This document shows, piece by piece, positions 35,831-46,400 of a stretch of 47,600 bases of DNA. Under the pieces are notes generated by a model, which ran no database searches, had not been told where the DNA came from, and saw only the letters and a list, made by a program, of their open reading frames with translations. Made by a program: the position numbers and the translations under genes. Each line of letters starts with the position of its first letter. Within the stretch, counting starts at the first letter, position 1. Source of the stretch: Synergistaceae bacterium (GTDB lineage: Bacteria > Synergistota > Synergistia > Synergistales > Aminobacteriaceae); contig JAFSXS010000111.1 of NCBI GenBank assembly GCA_017443945.1, positions 1 to 47,600 on the forward strand, given 5' to 3'.

Positions 35831-37831
35831 TTACGCCTTCACAGTTACATATTCCTGCGACAGCGTCAACGGTGTGAACGGTTCTCCGCCGCCCGAATAA
35901 AATTTGCCGAAAAATTCGACGTATTGAAGTCTTAACGGGTGCACAAAGCTTCCCAGCAAGTTAATTGCTATGCTGAAAATATGCCCGCCTATTACAACTA
36001 CTACTGCTACGAGCCAGCCGACATATGGAATATCTGAAGCAAGCCCGCCCAGCAAATTAATTACTACTCCGATTACTGCCGAGCCGAAGCCTAATGCTAA
36101 TAATCTGCTGTAACTCAAAATATCGCCTAAATATGACGTTGCGCCGTATAAAGCCAATAATCCGGAAGTTATACGCTTGAAAATATTGCGCTCGCCCTTG
36201 CCTGCATACAAGAAAATTATTACCGCTCCGAGTCCTGCCATTGCCGCGCCTATTTGCTGGAAATGTGCCGGGAGCATTCCGCCCATTGTTACACCCAGTA
36301 AGCATAAGCCGACTATAAACAAGAACCATGATATATCATGCCCGATTGCGTCAATAAATTCTCCGTGCCTCATTCTGTCATATGCCGCGATCAATAATCC
36401 AAACATTAAATGAATCACGCCGATTAATAGCGAAATTCCTAAAACCTGCATGGGATTCTTCATCGGGTCAACGAGCATTAAAGAATTCTTAACAGGCACT
36501 AAAGGAGGCAGGAACGCGTCAATAAAATCTCCAAAGAATGAGCCTGAAATCACGCCGTAAATAAACGTCGAGACCGAGCAAAACAAGAATAATCTTATAA
36601 ATTCCTTTATGCCGCCTGACATTTTTTTATACTTTTTCAAGACGTACATAATTGTCCCGAATAAAACAAGCGCATATCCCGCATCACCTAAACACATCCC
36701 GAAAAATATCCAGAAGAAAGGCGCGAGTAAAGGCGTGGGATCTATGCCCCTATATGTCGGTGAAGAATATAGCTCAGTTAACACATTGAAGGGCTTGACC
36801 ATGTTGCTGTTATTTAACAGGCTCGGCGGCTCTTCATCGGGTGCGGGGTCATTCAAGACTAATTCAAGATCTGTGCTGACTGCGTTAATTTTTTCGCTCA
36901 ATTCTTGAGTCTTATCTACTGGAATCCAAAATTTTGTCAGCATTGTTGACTCCGTCTCTTCACTCTTGGCCATGCCGTCATAACGCGCTGAAAGACTATT
37001 ATAATAATCAGATAATTTCTGAATCGCCGGCATATATTCTTGTGAACATGCTTTTAACTTGGCTGATAATTCACTTTCTTTGCTTTCAAGTTCAGTTATC
37101 AAAGCTGAATATTTTTCATGCTCTTCTTCAGGAGTTCCCGTTAAAGCTGCAGGGACATCAATAATTGTTAATCCGTTTTTCGCGCAAACTTCCCGAATTT
37201 CCGAGTCAACACTGCGCGAATAAATAACAGCGGCGCAAATATCCTGTGATTTGTCCTTCTCGTTATAGGGAGCTACTATTAATTCACTGTCCTGCGCAAA
37301 TTTGGAGAAATCACCGAGTGCCGCTTTTAGCCCGCTTAAATTCTCGGCCTTAATAGTTCCGATTAAAGCTGTAAGGGTGCGGGTGCCTTCTGTTACGACT
37401 GAAAGGGGATAAGCAAAAAATTTCAAGCCTGATAATAATAACGAATTAGATCGTGCTTCAGACAGTTTAGTTCTTACTTCTCCGATTTCCTGTTCAATTG
37501 AGCGAATAGACTCGCTAATCGCCTTCAAATCCGTTTTTGCTGCGAGCTGCTCAAGTTCTGACATAGTAACTTCGTCTCGTTCGCCCAGCATTCTATCAAG
37601 TGCCGGAACTGGGTCAACATACAAAGGCGAAAGAGTCCGAGTCAAATAACGAACATCCGCAAGTTTTTCATCAGTCTGAGAGATTAAAGCCTCAATATCA
37701 GCAGGTTTAATACTTTCTTCAACTGTGCTGATAATTTGACATGCTCCCAAGCCCTGAAGAATCGCCGCAATCTGTTCATGAACGGATTTGTGATAATACA
37801 GTTCTGCTTTCTTAAGCCTGGCTACTCCCAT
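35831..37831 (-). CDS. ntpI: V-type ATP synthase subunit I (membrane stator)
   Basis: This is the stator subunit equivalent to a-subunits, with 666 residues. The N-terminal cytoplasmic half (1-330) is charged and coiled. The C-terminal half has about seven helices, with the conserved ion-channel region LGDILSYSRLLALGFGSAVIG, containing the essential arginine (SYSRLLALG), and FVHPLRLQYVEFFGKFYSGGG near the end. It overlaps ntpH (37812) by 20 bases and so is translationally coupled to it. Length is normal. Confidence 0.95.
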   Translation of the reverse strand: MGVARLKKAELYYHKSVHEQIAAILQGLGACQIISTVEESIKPADIEALISQTDEKLADVRYLTRTLSPLYVDPVPALDRMLGERDEVTMSELEQLAAKTDLKAISESIRSIEQEIGEVRTKLSEARSNSLLLSGLKFFAYPLSVVTEGTRTLTALIGTIKAENLSGLKAALGDFSKFAQDSELIVAPYNEKDKSQDICAAVIYSRSVDSEIREVCAKNGLTIIDVPAALTGTPEEEHEKYSALITELESKESELSAKLKACSQEYMPAIQKLSDYYNSLSARYDGMAKSEETESTMLTKFWIPVDKTQELSEKINAVSTDLELVLNDPAPDEEPPSLLNNSNMVKPFNVLTELYSSPTYRGIDPTPLLAPFFWIFFGMCLGDAGYALVLFGTIMYVLKKYKKMSGGIKEFIRLFLFCSVSTFIYGVISGSFFGDFIDAFLPPLVPVKNSLMLVDPMKNPMQVLGISLLIGVIHLMFGLLIAAYDRMRHGEFIDAIGHDISWFLFIVGLCLLGVTMGGMLPAHFQQIGAAMAGLGAVIIFLYAGKGERNIFKRITSGLLALYGATSYLGDILSYSRLLALGFGSAVIGVVINLLGGLASDIPYVGWLVAVVVVIGGHIFSIAINLLGSFVHPLRLQYVEFFGKFYSGGGEPFTPLTLSQEYVTVKA

Positions 37832-38147
37832 ATTTCTTCATCACCTCTTCCGTTATGAATGAAGCAGCTGCAGGGATTTTATCTTTGTGCTTATTATAGA
37901 AAGATTTTGCGTCTGCCTCACGTTTTGTGAGTGTAGCTGCTGCCTTAGTTTCTGCGGCCTCTTCTGCTCTGCGGATTTTGTCTCTGAATTGTCGTGCTGC
38001 GTTTTGCCGTGCTTCCTTCAAAGAGTTTTCTGCGTCTGCAGTTGCCCGATTGAGTTTCTTGGCTGCGTCTTCTCTTGCTTTCTGAACGGACTCAGCTGCT
38101 TGAGTCTCTGCGGCCTTAATCTCGGCTATTGTAGGGTTATCCGCCAT
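37812..38147 (-). CDS. V-type ATP synthase peripheral-stalk small subunit (G/H type)
   Basis: This 111-residue protein is almost entirely an alanine-, lysine- and glutamate-rich coiled coil (ETQAAESVQKAREDAAKK onward), ending in a short segment KKYGSSQA. It is the first gene of the operon, in the position of ntpF/ahaH in other bacteria, and should pair with subunit E to form the stator stalk. The start at 38147 follows a GGGAGGTG Shine-Dalgarno. Its sequence is too low in complexity for a firmer name. Confidence 0.85.
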   Translation of the reverse strand: MADNPTIAEIKAAETQAAESVQKAREDAAKKLNRATADAENSLKEARQNAARQFRDKIRRAEEAAETKAAATLTKREADAKSFYNKHKDKIPAAASFITEEVMKKYGSSQA

Positions 38148-38212
38148 TTTGTAATGTTCACCTCCCGTCGCGTGTATATATAAAATTTTGTCATGGAATT
38201 ATTACGCAAGCT

Positions 38213-38240
38213 ATTATACAAAAAATTTAAGCTCATTCAA
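38213..38240 (-). promoter_or_regulatory. Sigma-70 promoter of the V-ATPase operon
   Basis: On the minus strand TTGAAT (38240-38235) and TATAAT (38218-38213) are spaced 16 bp apart. The start codon of the first V-ATPase gene is about 65 bp downstream. The 232-bp gap to the divergent GGDEF gene holds no gene. Confidence 0.7.
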
Positions 38241-38379
38241 CAGTTAAAGCACTTAGCTTTTATATTATGAGAGTCAAGACTCGCTAAAAAGTTTGTTTGT
38301 GCAATAATATTTACGGCAAAAAATTTATTATAATTATAATATCGTTAATTCTATAACAAATGAGGACTATATTTATTAC

Positions 38380-39582
38380 ATGGAAAATTTATCGCGTTTA
38401 ATTCAGGACACTTCAGAGGCTTTTAACTCGTCGGGATATGCTTTCTTTAACATTGAGGCACATATATTTTGCGCGTTAATACTGGGAATATTATTTTTCA
38501 GGCAGCAAAATTTTTCAGATCAGAAAGAAGTCCGCATAATTTGGTCGAGAATTATATTTGTGCAATTTCTTTACTGCCTCGCTAAAATTTTTAGAGTCCT
38601 CGCTGACGTGAACATAATAAATAATTCCCCCTTCATGCAATATATAGCAGCTTTCATAAATTTTGTTTTATTCGGCCTTATAAGCTGGCTTGTATTCATT
38701 TACAGTGAATTATATCAGGACTCGAAAATGTTTGACTCGCTGAAAAATAAAATTATTTCATGCTTGCCAGTTGCGTTTAATGTCATAATGCTTTTATTGA
38801 CTCCCTTCACGGGATTATATCTTGATATTTCCGGCCCTGTCATGAAAGAAGGCGCGTTATTTCCTGTGATGTTAATTCTTGATTTATTATATCCTGCGGC
38901 GGCGTTGATTCTCGTATTTTCTCGCGGACGAATCAATAATAAATATGACATTGCGGCAATTTATCCGGATTTATTCTTAATCTGCGGCCCTGTTCAATTA
39001 TTGAGTCCCCGCGTGCCCTTCTTGTGCTTTGCTATGATTATAGCTGATATGCTTGTATATATTAGTTATGTAGACGGCTTGATTTCTATAGATCCACTGA
39101 CAAAAATTTCAAATCGAAACGGTTTTATACGGGATTTGACTCATAAATTCATGACGGGCGAACGAGAAAATTTGCATTTATTTGCGATTGATATAGAAGA
39201 CTTAAGCGCGATTAACGGCAAATTTGGAAGACTTGAGGGCGACAGGGCACTAATTATCACTGCTCAGGCACTAAAAAATTTCAGCGAACACGAGTATACA
39301 TGCTATATAGCGAGATATTACGGCGATGAGTTCATGATAAGCGCAAATATAAATAATAACGAGATTGAGATTTTCACAGAAAGAGTGAGAAATTATATCA
39401 GCAATGAGGCGGCCAAGAATAAATTAAAATTTTTCCTGCGGGTAAATATAGGCTTTGCAAAATATGAGAATTACAGCAGGAGTGAGACAATTTCAGGATT
39501 AATTAATGAGTCGGTGCGTTCACTAAATGAGGCAAGGGAACAAAGACGATTTAATGCAGCTTGGCCGGGAGTCAAGAAGTAA
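38380..39582 (+). CDS. Membrane GGDEF-domain protein (probable diguanylate cyclase)
   Basis: This 400-residue protein has six to seven hydrophobic helices in the first 230 residues, then a cytoplasmic GGDEF domain beginning DPLTKISNRNGF. The active-site motif reads RYYGDEFMI, i.e. YGDEF instead of GGDEF; since many active cyclases tolerate variation at the first glycine, it may remain active, but this is not assured. No RxxD inhibitory site is obvious. It may regulate motility or surface attachment through cyclic di-GMP, fitting its place beside the flagellar genes. It is divergent from the V-ATPase operon and ends 47 bp from flgL. Confidence 0.85.
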   Translation: MENLSRLIQDTSEAFNSSGYAFFNIEAHIFCALILGILFFRQQNFSDQKEVRIIWSRIIFVQFLYCLAKIFRVLADVNIINNSPFMQYIAAFINFVLFGLISWLVFIYSELYQDSKMFDSLKNKIISCLPVAFNVIMLLLTPFTGLYLDISGPVMKEGALFPVMLILDLLYPAAALILVFSRGRINNKYDIAAIYPDLFLICGPVQLLSPRVPFLCFAMIIADMLVYISYVDGLISIDPLTKISNRNGFIRDLTHKFMTGERENLHLFAIDIEDLSAINGKFGRLEGDRALIITAQALKNFSEHEYTCYIARYYGDEFMISANINNNEIEIFTERVRNYISNEAAKNKLKFFLRVNIGFAKYENYSRSETISGLINESVRSLNEAREQRRFNAAWPGVKK

Positions 39583-39586
39583 ATAA

Positions 39587-39617
39587 ATTCCCCCTCACTC
39601 ATACAAGCAAGGGGAAT
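39587..39617. terminator. Bidirectional terminator between GGDEF gene and flgL
   Basis: ATTCCCC (39587-39593) pairs perfectly with GGGGAAT (39611-39617). On the plus strand AATAAAATTTTTT follows; on the minus strand TTATTTA. It separates convergent genes ending at 39582 and 39629. Confidence 0.75.
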
Positions 39618-39628
39618 AATAAAATTTT

Positions 39629-42600
39629 TTAGCTCAAGAAATCAAGTAATGACGGCTGAATCAAACGTGAAATTATTGCTAAATTCGCCTGATACATATA
39701 ATCAGCTACCATTAACTGCGAAATTGCGTCGGCCGGGTCAACTTTCACGAGATTATCATAATTTTCCGTCATGATTGCATTCTCGCTTATGAGTCTATCA
39801 TTATTATAATTATATCTTGCCTGCAATGCCCCGTTTGATGACATCACAGTTAAAATATTATTTATTATATTATCGATTTTAGGGATCATTTTTTCAGTGA
39901 TTGCGTCCCTGTTGCCTGAATTTACAGCTGAAATAATATCATTGATTACTCCGAACCCGTTTTGTTTTGCAGTATTTGCGCCGCTCCTGATTGTTGCGTT
40001 TTGTGTGTGAATGCCGGAGTCGTAAAGGCTGCTCGAGTCAATCCCCCGCGAGTCAGTCCCGTAAGATTTGCCCTCAAGATTATAGCCGCCTCTGTAATAA
40101 GTCCTGAATAATTCTTCATCACCTAAGAAATCATTTGTTATGTCGCTGCCGTTCTCATCAGAAAATTTTATCTCAAGACTATAACCGCGCTGAGACCATA
40201 AAACAAGCTCATTATCTTCGTTAATCTCGGCTCTTACGTCATAATCCTGCATTCTCGCATTAATGAATTCTGCAACATCATCGGCCTTAATTACGCTGTC
40301 GTCCGTAACATCGCGCAAAGTCGTTAAATCTAAAGTGTGAGAATACCCCGCCACTTTGATAGTTAATGAATTCGCCGGGAAGTTCTGATTTTCAATATCC
40401 CATTCAAAACTAGAGTCCATTATGCCGTCATTATCGCCGTCGGGATTGAGTCTGCCTTGAATGCTGGTAGAAATTCCGAGTGCGTCCTGTGCAATATGGC
40501 CTTTTACGTCAATAATATTTACTGCTGAGCCGTCAACTGATGAGATCGAAATTAACGGATAATCGCCGGTGTTTCTTGTCGCGTCTTGTCCCATATGTTC
40601 GTCATAATAATTCACGTAAAGCCAATCGCCCGCCTGAGTCCTTATCCTGTCCATGATGTCTTTTACTGTGTCAGTTGCGCTGATGTCAATTTCTACGGAG
40701 TGGCCGAGATTTTCGAGTCTGATTGTGCCGTCTCTAAAATTTTCGCCTGCGTCTGAGTAGGCATCTTCAAAAGCTGCGTTATCTTTCATGGGAACAAGAG
40801 TCTGCTTTAAATTTGAAGTTACTCCGCCGTGAATTCCCATTTGTGCAGCTATACCGCCTGAATAATCATTCCATTCAGGATCAGTGAAGGGCAGATCTAC
40901 AACTGTGAAGGCTTCACCTGAAAGAAAATAAATCGCTGAAGAGTCTTCAAGTTCCGAGCCTGTGCTGTCAACGTGAGCATTATATCCCATAATTTGCTCG
41001 CCAGCTTGAGAATTTACGCCGTCAACTATTGCCTTCATTACTTTATTTCTATCAATAAAGCCTGTTTCAGGGTCAATTACTGCGTTTTTCTTGATATTTA
41101 CGTCATAAGTCATGCCGCAGTTCATTTGGACTCGCATTTGAACGCCTATATTATCATCAACACAGGGAGCAGAAGGAAAGTTTACGCATTTTGTGCCAGT
41201 CCCTGCGCTTGAGTCAGTGTAGCCGTCAGTTCTTAGTGCAGTCGAGAGTCCTAATTTATCAGCGTAATTATATGAGTTCATATCTAAAAATATAACTTGC
41301 TCACCGTTATAGCCGCGAATAACGAGTCTCTTTGTTGCTGCTTCAGAGTCGGCCGTGCTGCGTCCCCAGTCATCGTCTTTATCTTCACTGACTGTAACTT
41401 CAAGCCATCCCGCCCCGGCATTCTTGAGTCTATCTGCTATGTAATCAAGGCTGTAATCACCGGGATTTAATTTTATTTCTACTGACTTCCCGCCGCTCAT
41501 AACTTTCCAGTGTAACTGTTCGCCGTCTTTCACCGTAAAATTTTCGTTCAACGGGTCAAACTCGCGACTCTTCATTGCCGTCTCCATGCCTAAATAATCA
41601 AATACATCCATATGGCTGTGATCTATTATTCTTGTCTGATAAGTAGCTTTTATTGAATTATTTGACGTGAATTCGAACATGTTTAAAGCTCCGCCGTCGC
41701 CTATTATAGAAAGCGAGGGATAATTAAGAGCTTCTAAGGCCTCATTTATTGCGAGTCTGTCTTCAGGTAACTGCCCCGTTCTCTGAGCAGTAACAACTAA
41801 TCTATTACCATCAGCAGAAGCCCGCGAATATACTCCGGAAATAGCATTAATTTTATCTGCAACGTCTTCTAATGAGTCGCCTTCATTGATAAAAATTTTT
41901 GAAGTTGTAGCCGGGTCATCGCCTAATATTATAGTCAATGAGCTTGAAGTACTTGTGATTGAGTCTTCAGAGATTCCGAATAATTCATTAATTGCGTTTC
42001 CTGTTCCTGTTACGGTGATTTCTCCCTTAGTCGACTGCATAATTAACCGGCCTGAAAGATTCCCCGATGTCATTGCGGCAAATGGAGTCCCGTCGGCCTC
42101 GCCTGAAATTGTCTCGTTGATTTTGTCAATTAATGCCGTTGAAGTAGTTATACCCGTTAAATCAAAATCGTAATCATTGCCGTCAACTGAAATTGTGAGA
42201 GTTCCCGAGTCGTCCGTGCCGTGCCAGCCTACAATATTTGTATTGCCCATGAGTCCGTTAATGCTGCCTGAACCGCTTTGCCAGTCGACTCCGTCTAAAT
42301 CAAGACTCGTTATTGTCGCCTCCATAGGCATATAATCAGTATCAGGCCACCCTGTTATGCCGATTTTCTCGCCTGTGTTGCTGCGTAAAATCATTTGCTG
42401 GATTCCGTTCTCGTAGTCCTTCTCAATTGAAGCATGTACAAGCATATCGGCTCCCTGCTGTTCGAGCGAATTATTTATAATCGTAGCTAAATCGTCAAGG
42501 CTGATTCCTGTAACCTCGTTCGGGTCTCTATAACCGTTATCATCAGAAAAATTTACATTGCCTGAATTAGTCTTGTTGCTGTCATAGTCCTGCCAGTCTT

Positions 42601-43276
42601 CAGGAATAAATACAGAGAGTGTGCGGTTTCCTACAGTGATTTGTACTTTCTCTTCGCGGCCTGTCCACTGCCAATCAATGGGAACATAATGCGAGCAGAT
42701 AAAATAAGTATTCTCATTAGTGGGCATTAAATTATTTCCGGCAAAACTCACATCACCGAGCAAGCTATCACTAAGGGCGTATTTAATTCGTTCGTCTGAT
42801 CCGCGATATTCAATGCTCCCGTCTGCTAATTCTACAAAAGGTTGAGTCGTCGTGTCAGTGCCCCCGAAAATATATTGCCCGGCAACTTTTGTATTAAGAT
42901 TATCGAGCATAATTTTTTTATTGGCCTCGATCTGGTCAGAAATATCGCGTAATTGACTCGAGTCAAGTGCTGCGTCCCCTGCCTCAACAATGAGATCACG
43001 AATAGCCTGGGCAGCGTCTAAAATATTATTCATTGCGCTGTGTGAATGCCGTAAAAGTGTTATAGCATTGCTTGTATTTTCCTGATATTGATCATTAGCA
43101 CTCAATGCCGACTGAATCGAGAGTGAACGCGAAATCGCCGCCGCATTATCCGAAAGTTTTGTATATTTATTTCCTGTAGCAATTTGCTTTTGTAATTCCT
43201 GCAGACCTCTTTGACTCGCCTGTAAAGAATCTAGCAAACTCCCGTACATTGTCGCTGTAGTTAACCGGCCATACAT
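39629..43276 (-). CDS. flgL: Flagellar hook-associated protein 3 (FlgL), very large
   Basis: This hook-filament junction protein has 1215 residues, about three to four times the common length (about 300-400). The N-terminal D0/D1 helices begin YGSLLDSLQASQRGLQELQKQIATGNKY, the C-terminal helix bundle includes LQARYNYNNDRLISENAIMTENYDNL. Between them lie repeated beta-rich units, for example DLTTLRDVTDDSVIKADDVAEFIN and SVEIDISATDTVKDIMDRI, each a strand-turn-helix, which presumably form outer domains. The start at 43276 has an AAGGAG Shine-Dalgarno. Last gene of the flgM-N-K-L unit, 157 bp after flgK. Confidence 0.9.
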   Translation of the reverse strand: MYGRLTTATMYGSLLDSLQASQRGLQELQKQIATGNKYTKLSDNAAAISRSLSIQSALSANDQYQENTSNAITLLRHSHSAMNNILDAAQAIRDLIVEAGDAALDSSQLRDISDQIEANKKIMLDNLNTKVAGQYIFGGTDTTTQPFVELADGSIEYRGSDERIKYALSDSLLGDVSFAGNNLMPTNENTYFICSHYVPIDWQWTGREEKVQITVGNRTLSVFIPEDWQDYDSNKTNSGNVNFSDDNGYRDPNEVTGISLDDLATIINNSLEQQGADMLVHASIEKDYENGIQQMILRSNTGEKIGITGWPDTDYMPMEATITSLDLDGVDWQSGSGSINGLMGNTNIVGWHGTDDSGTLTISVDGNDYDFDLTGITTSTALIDKINETISGEADGTPFAAMTSGNLSGRLIMQSTKGEITVTGTGNAINELFGISEDSITSTSSSLTIILGDDPATTSKIFINEGDSLEDVADKINAISGVYSRASADGNRLVVTAQRTGQLPEDRLAINEALEALNYPSLSIIGDGGALNMFEFTSNNSIKATYQTRIIDHSHMDVFDYLGMETAMKSREFDPLNENFTVKDGEQLHWKVMSGGKSVEIKLNPGDYSLDYIADRLKNAGAGWLEVTVSEDKDDDWGRSTADSEAATKRLVIRGYNGEQVIFLDMNSYNYADKLGLSTALRTDGYTDSSAGTGTKCVNFPSAPCVDDNIGVQMRVQMNCGMTYDVNIKKNAVIDPETGFIDRNKVMKAIVDGVNSQAGEQIMGYNAHVDSTGSELEDSSAIYFLSGEAFTVVDLPFTDPEWNDYSGGIAAQMGIHGGVTSNLKQTLVPMKDNAAFEDAYSDAGENFRDGTIRLENLGHSVEIDISATDTVKDIMDRIRTQAGDWLYVNYYDEHMGQDATRNTGDYPLISISSVDGSAVNIIDVKGHIAQDALGISTSIQGRLNPDGDNDGIMDSSFEWDIENQNFPANSLTIKVAGYSHTLDLTTLRDVTDDSVIKADDVAEFINARMQDYDVRAEINEDNELVLWSQRGYSLEIKFSDENGSDITNDFLGDEELFRTYYRGGYNLEGKSYGTDSRGIDSSSLYDSGIHTQNATIRSGANTAKQNGFGVINDIISAVNSGNRDAITEKMIPKIDNIINNILTVMSSNGALQARYNYNNDRLISENAIMTENYDNLVKVDPADAISQLMVADYMYQANLAIISRLIQPSLLDFLS

Positions 43277-43309
43277 TTTTTATTTTCTCCTTTTTTGAAT
43301 CTCTATATC

Positions 43310-43347
43310 TATAAAATAAACGCCCTCCCGTATCCTTCCGGAAGAGC
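43310..43347 (-). terminator. Possible attenuator hairpin between flgK and flgL
   Basis: On the minus strand GCTCTTCC (43347-43340) can pair with GGGAGGGC (43329-43322), including two G-U wobbles, around a ten-base loop, and is followed by GTTTATTTTA. It may partially terminate transcription between the two genes. Confidence 0.45.
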
Positions 43348-43433
43348 TGCCAAATTTCAACGGGTTTATATTATTTATCGGTCAATAAATATAAATTATT
43401 CAATCAATCGCCCGCAGATTTTAACGCAAATTT

Positions 43434-46400
43434 TTATCTGCCGACGAGTCCGAATCCGTTAATTATAGTATTCAGCATTTCGTCCATTGCAGTAACATAT
43501 CGCGACATCGCCCCGAACGCACGATTTAGAATTATCATATCCATTAATTCTTCGTCGATATTAACGCCGCTGACTGATTGACGCTGTGAATCAATTTGAT
43601 CGCTCACTGTAGCTTGAGTAGTATACATTAATTTTGCGTGTGAAGCGTCCGCCCCGATTTCAGAGAGCATTGAGTCATAAACTCCGGCAATAGTCATAGT
43701 TCCGTCTGCTACTACTTTAGCCCAGTTAAGATTCACCATTCTTGACGCATTAGTCCCGTCTCCTGATCCCCCGCTTGTTCCGCTCATTGCGAGTCCGTTC
43801 CCGTCCTTCTTGCCCATTGCCGCGCCTATCAGTGAAGGGTTAGCCTCTATTAAATCAGTAACAGTTAAATTATTTGCTGCTCCGGCCTTAGTTGCAAGAC
43901 TGTTAAAGAAAGCTACTCCGGTCATATTAATATCTGAAGAAATCCCGTAGCCTGAATATTGATAAGCATTCATATTTTTTGCGAGGTTGTATGCTATCTC
44001 GTCAAGTGAATCTTTCAAATTCGGGACAAAACCGTCGCGCAATTCCTCAAGTCCCTTAACTGAACCGCCCCGCACATGATGTCTTACTGTTATGCCAGTT
44101 ACTCCGGTATTCTTGAGATTGAACCACATTCCCTCGTTTACTTCTGTTAATAATGACGCGCTGTAATCGGCCGTCTTACCTGCTGCGGGAATCCTGCGGG
44201 CTTTGTTAAACATGTTATCACTTGATAAATAACGCACTCCGCTCAATGAGAAAGAAGCATCCATTGCTATGCCGTCATTGGGAATATACGCGACTTCTCG
44301 ATAACTCGTAACAGGGTCGCCGTTGTCATCAAGAATATTATCAAGAGTAATCTGTTCGTTTCGAGTGAGTCCCAGCCTGCGCAAAACCTGCATATTTCCG
44401 TCTTCTGATCCCATTAGAGTAATTCTCTGTGCTTCTCCTGCAACATCGGCGGAAATTGTCAAATAATATGACTGGTCGGATGCTTGATTAATTGACGCGT
44501 GAACCCATTGTTCCGGCTGAGTGAGTCCAAATTCTGCCTGATACTTTTCATTAATTTTATTGCGTATAGTCGTGAGTGAGTCCGTGCTTTCTACGTCAAT
44601 TGTAATAATGGGATTGTCATTTGCGAGTCCCATTCGTGAAGCTAGATCGCCGGTTATATCGGAAATTGACAGCAAATAATTATCTCGTGATTCAATATAA
44701 AATTGAGTCTTAGTTCCTGATGCCGGGCCTGCTACAACATTGAGTCTAGCAATTGAATCGCCGCCGCCTGAATTCTTTGATTTCGTGATGGTGTCAGCTA
44801 TAAATTGATTCATGTCCTGAACTGTTAAAGTTTCGCCCGCCGTTGTAGTGTTGCCTAAGTCGCTGCTAAGAACCCATTTTCCTGTTGAATTATTCCAATT
44901 TACGGAAATATCAACTTGATCATCAGATACGCCGATTCTGAAAGTATATTTTTCGCCCGCTGTGCCTTCTGGTAAAATTTCGCCCTTTTCGAGACCGAGT
45001 CCCTGATTATCATTAAAAATTTTTGACGTTACGCGAGTCCCCTGAGTCCCGACCTGAATCCTAAACGAACCCGAAATATTTAACGCATCATCAGGATCTA
45101 GTGGCCTGCTTCTCATGTTTACGCCGGTTAATTCTGCTTTCTGTTCGGTTAAAGCTCCTAACATTCCTGTATAATCAGTGATTTCAAGCGGGGACTCTTC
45201 ATTTGTTGAAGTCGTGCGGAATTCAAGAGTGTTATTTGTTGTGTCCGCTGTAACTTCAAGATTTACGGGGATTCCTAGTGTGTTAGAATTTGCTTTATTA
45301 TTTATGAAATCTGCCAGAGTCTGAATATCTAAATCTCCTGATACAGTCTCATAAATAACTGTAACATTTCCATCGGAGTCCGTGCTTGTTTCGGGCGTAT
45401 TGTCAATTTTTGCGCGCAATTTCCACCCGCCTGAGTCCTTGTCGATTTTAATAGTCAAAACGTGGGGTGTCTCGTCATCGTCAAGACTTCTAAATGATAA
45501 TTTATAGGGAATATCAGCGGAGTTATCATAACTTAATATTATGCCGTCCTCAAAACTTGAAGTAATAGCCGCACGAGTCTCTAAGCAGTGAGCATCGCCG
45601 CCGCCCGTCGTCCATTCTACACCGTTCGCGAGCCTGTCAACTGCTAATTGATAATTACCTTCAGGGCCAGCCGCTAAAATGTCAGCAACTGCCGGATTCT
45701 CTACAATGTCAAATTCATTCTGCGCGACTTGGACATCATAATAAACTTTATTGTCCCACATGAAAGCATGAGCCTTTAACTCTCGAACATTATCGCCCTG
45801 CACTATAGCTTTACCGTTAAGAGTAACAAAGAATTCACCGGGGACTCCGTTTGATTCTAACGGCTCATTATAAGAAATATCGATCATTTTAGAGAGCTTA
45901 TCAAGTAATAAATCGCGCTGATCCCGCAAATCATTAGCGTTCTGATTCATAGCTTCGGCCTTGTAGATTTCATGATTCAACGCGGCAATATCGTATAACA
46001 TGCCGTTTGCTTCCGTTACAGTTTCCTGAATCTCAAGATTTATGGAATTATTATAAGTGTCAAAATTTGCGTCCAAAGCAGAAAGCATATCACCTATTGA
46101 ACGAGCCGCCTCAACAAGACTTCTTCTTGCTGAAGTATCTTCAGGAGATTGCTGGACGGTCTGCAATTCGGTGAAAAAATTATCCATTGCCGAACGAATC
46201 CCCGTAGAATTCGGCTCAGCTATATAGCTTTGTATATTGTCGTATAAATCATTGATTTTCTCCCAGTAACCTAATAATGCTTGATTGTCTCTGAACTGGA
46301 AATCAAGAAATTGATCGCGGATTCTCTGTATGCTCTCGACATTTACGCCCTGACCGACTTGGCCTATATTCGGCAAATCCATAGGTACGGCTGACCCTAA

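Noticed and set aside
40973-42173. Plus-strand ORFs of 79 and 95 residues opposite flgL
   Set aside because: They are shadows of the flgL coding sequence without ribosome sites.
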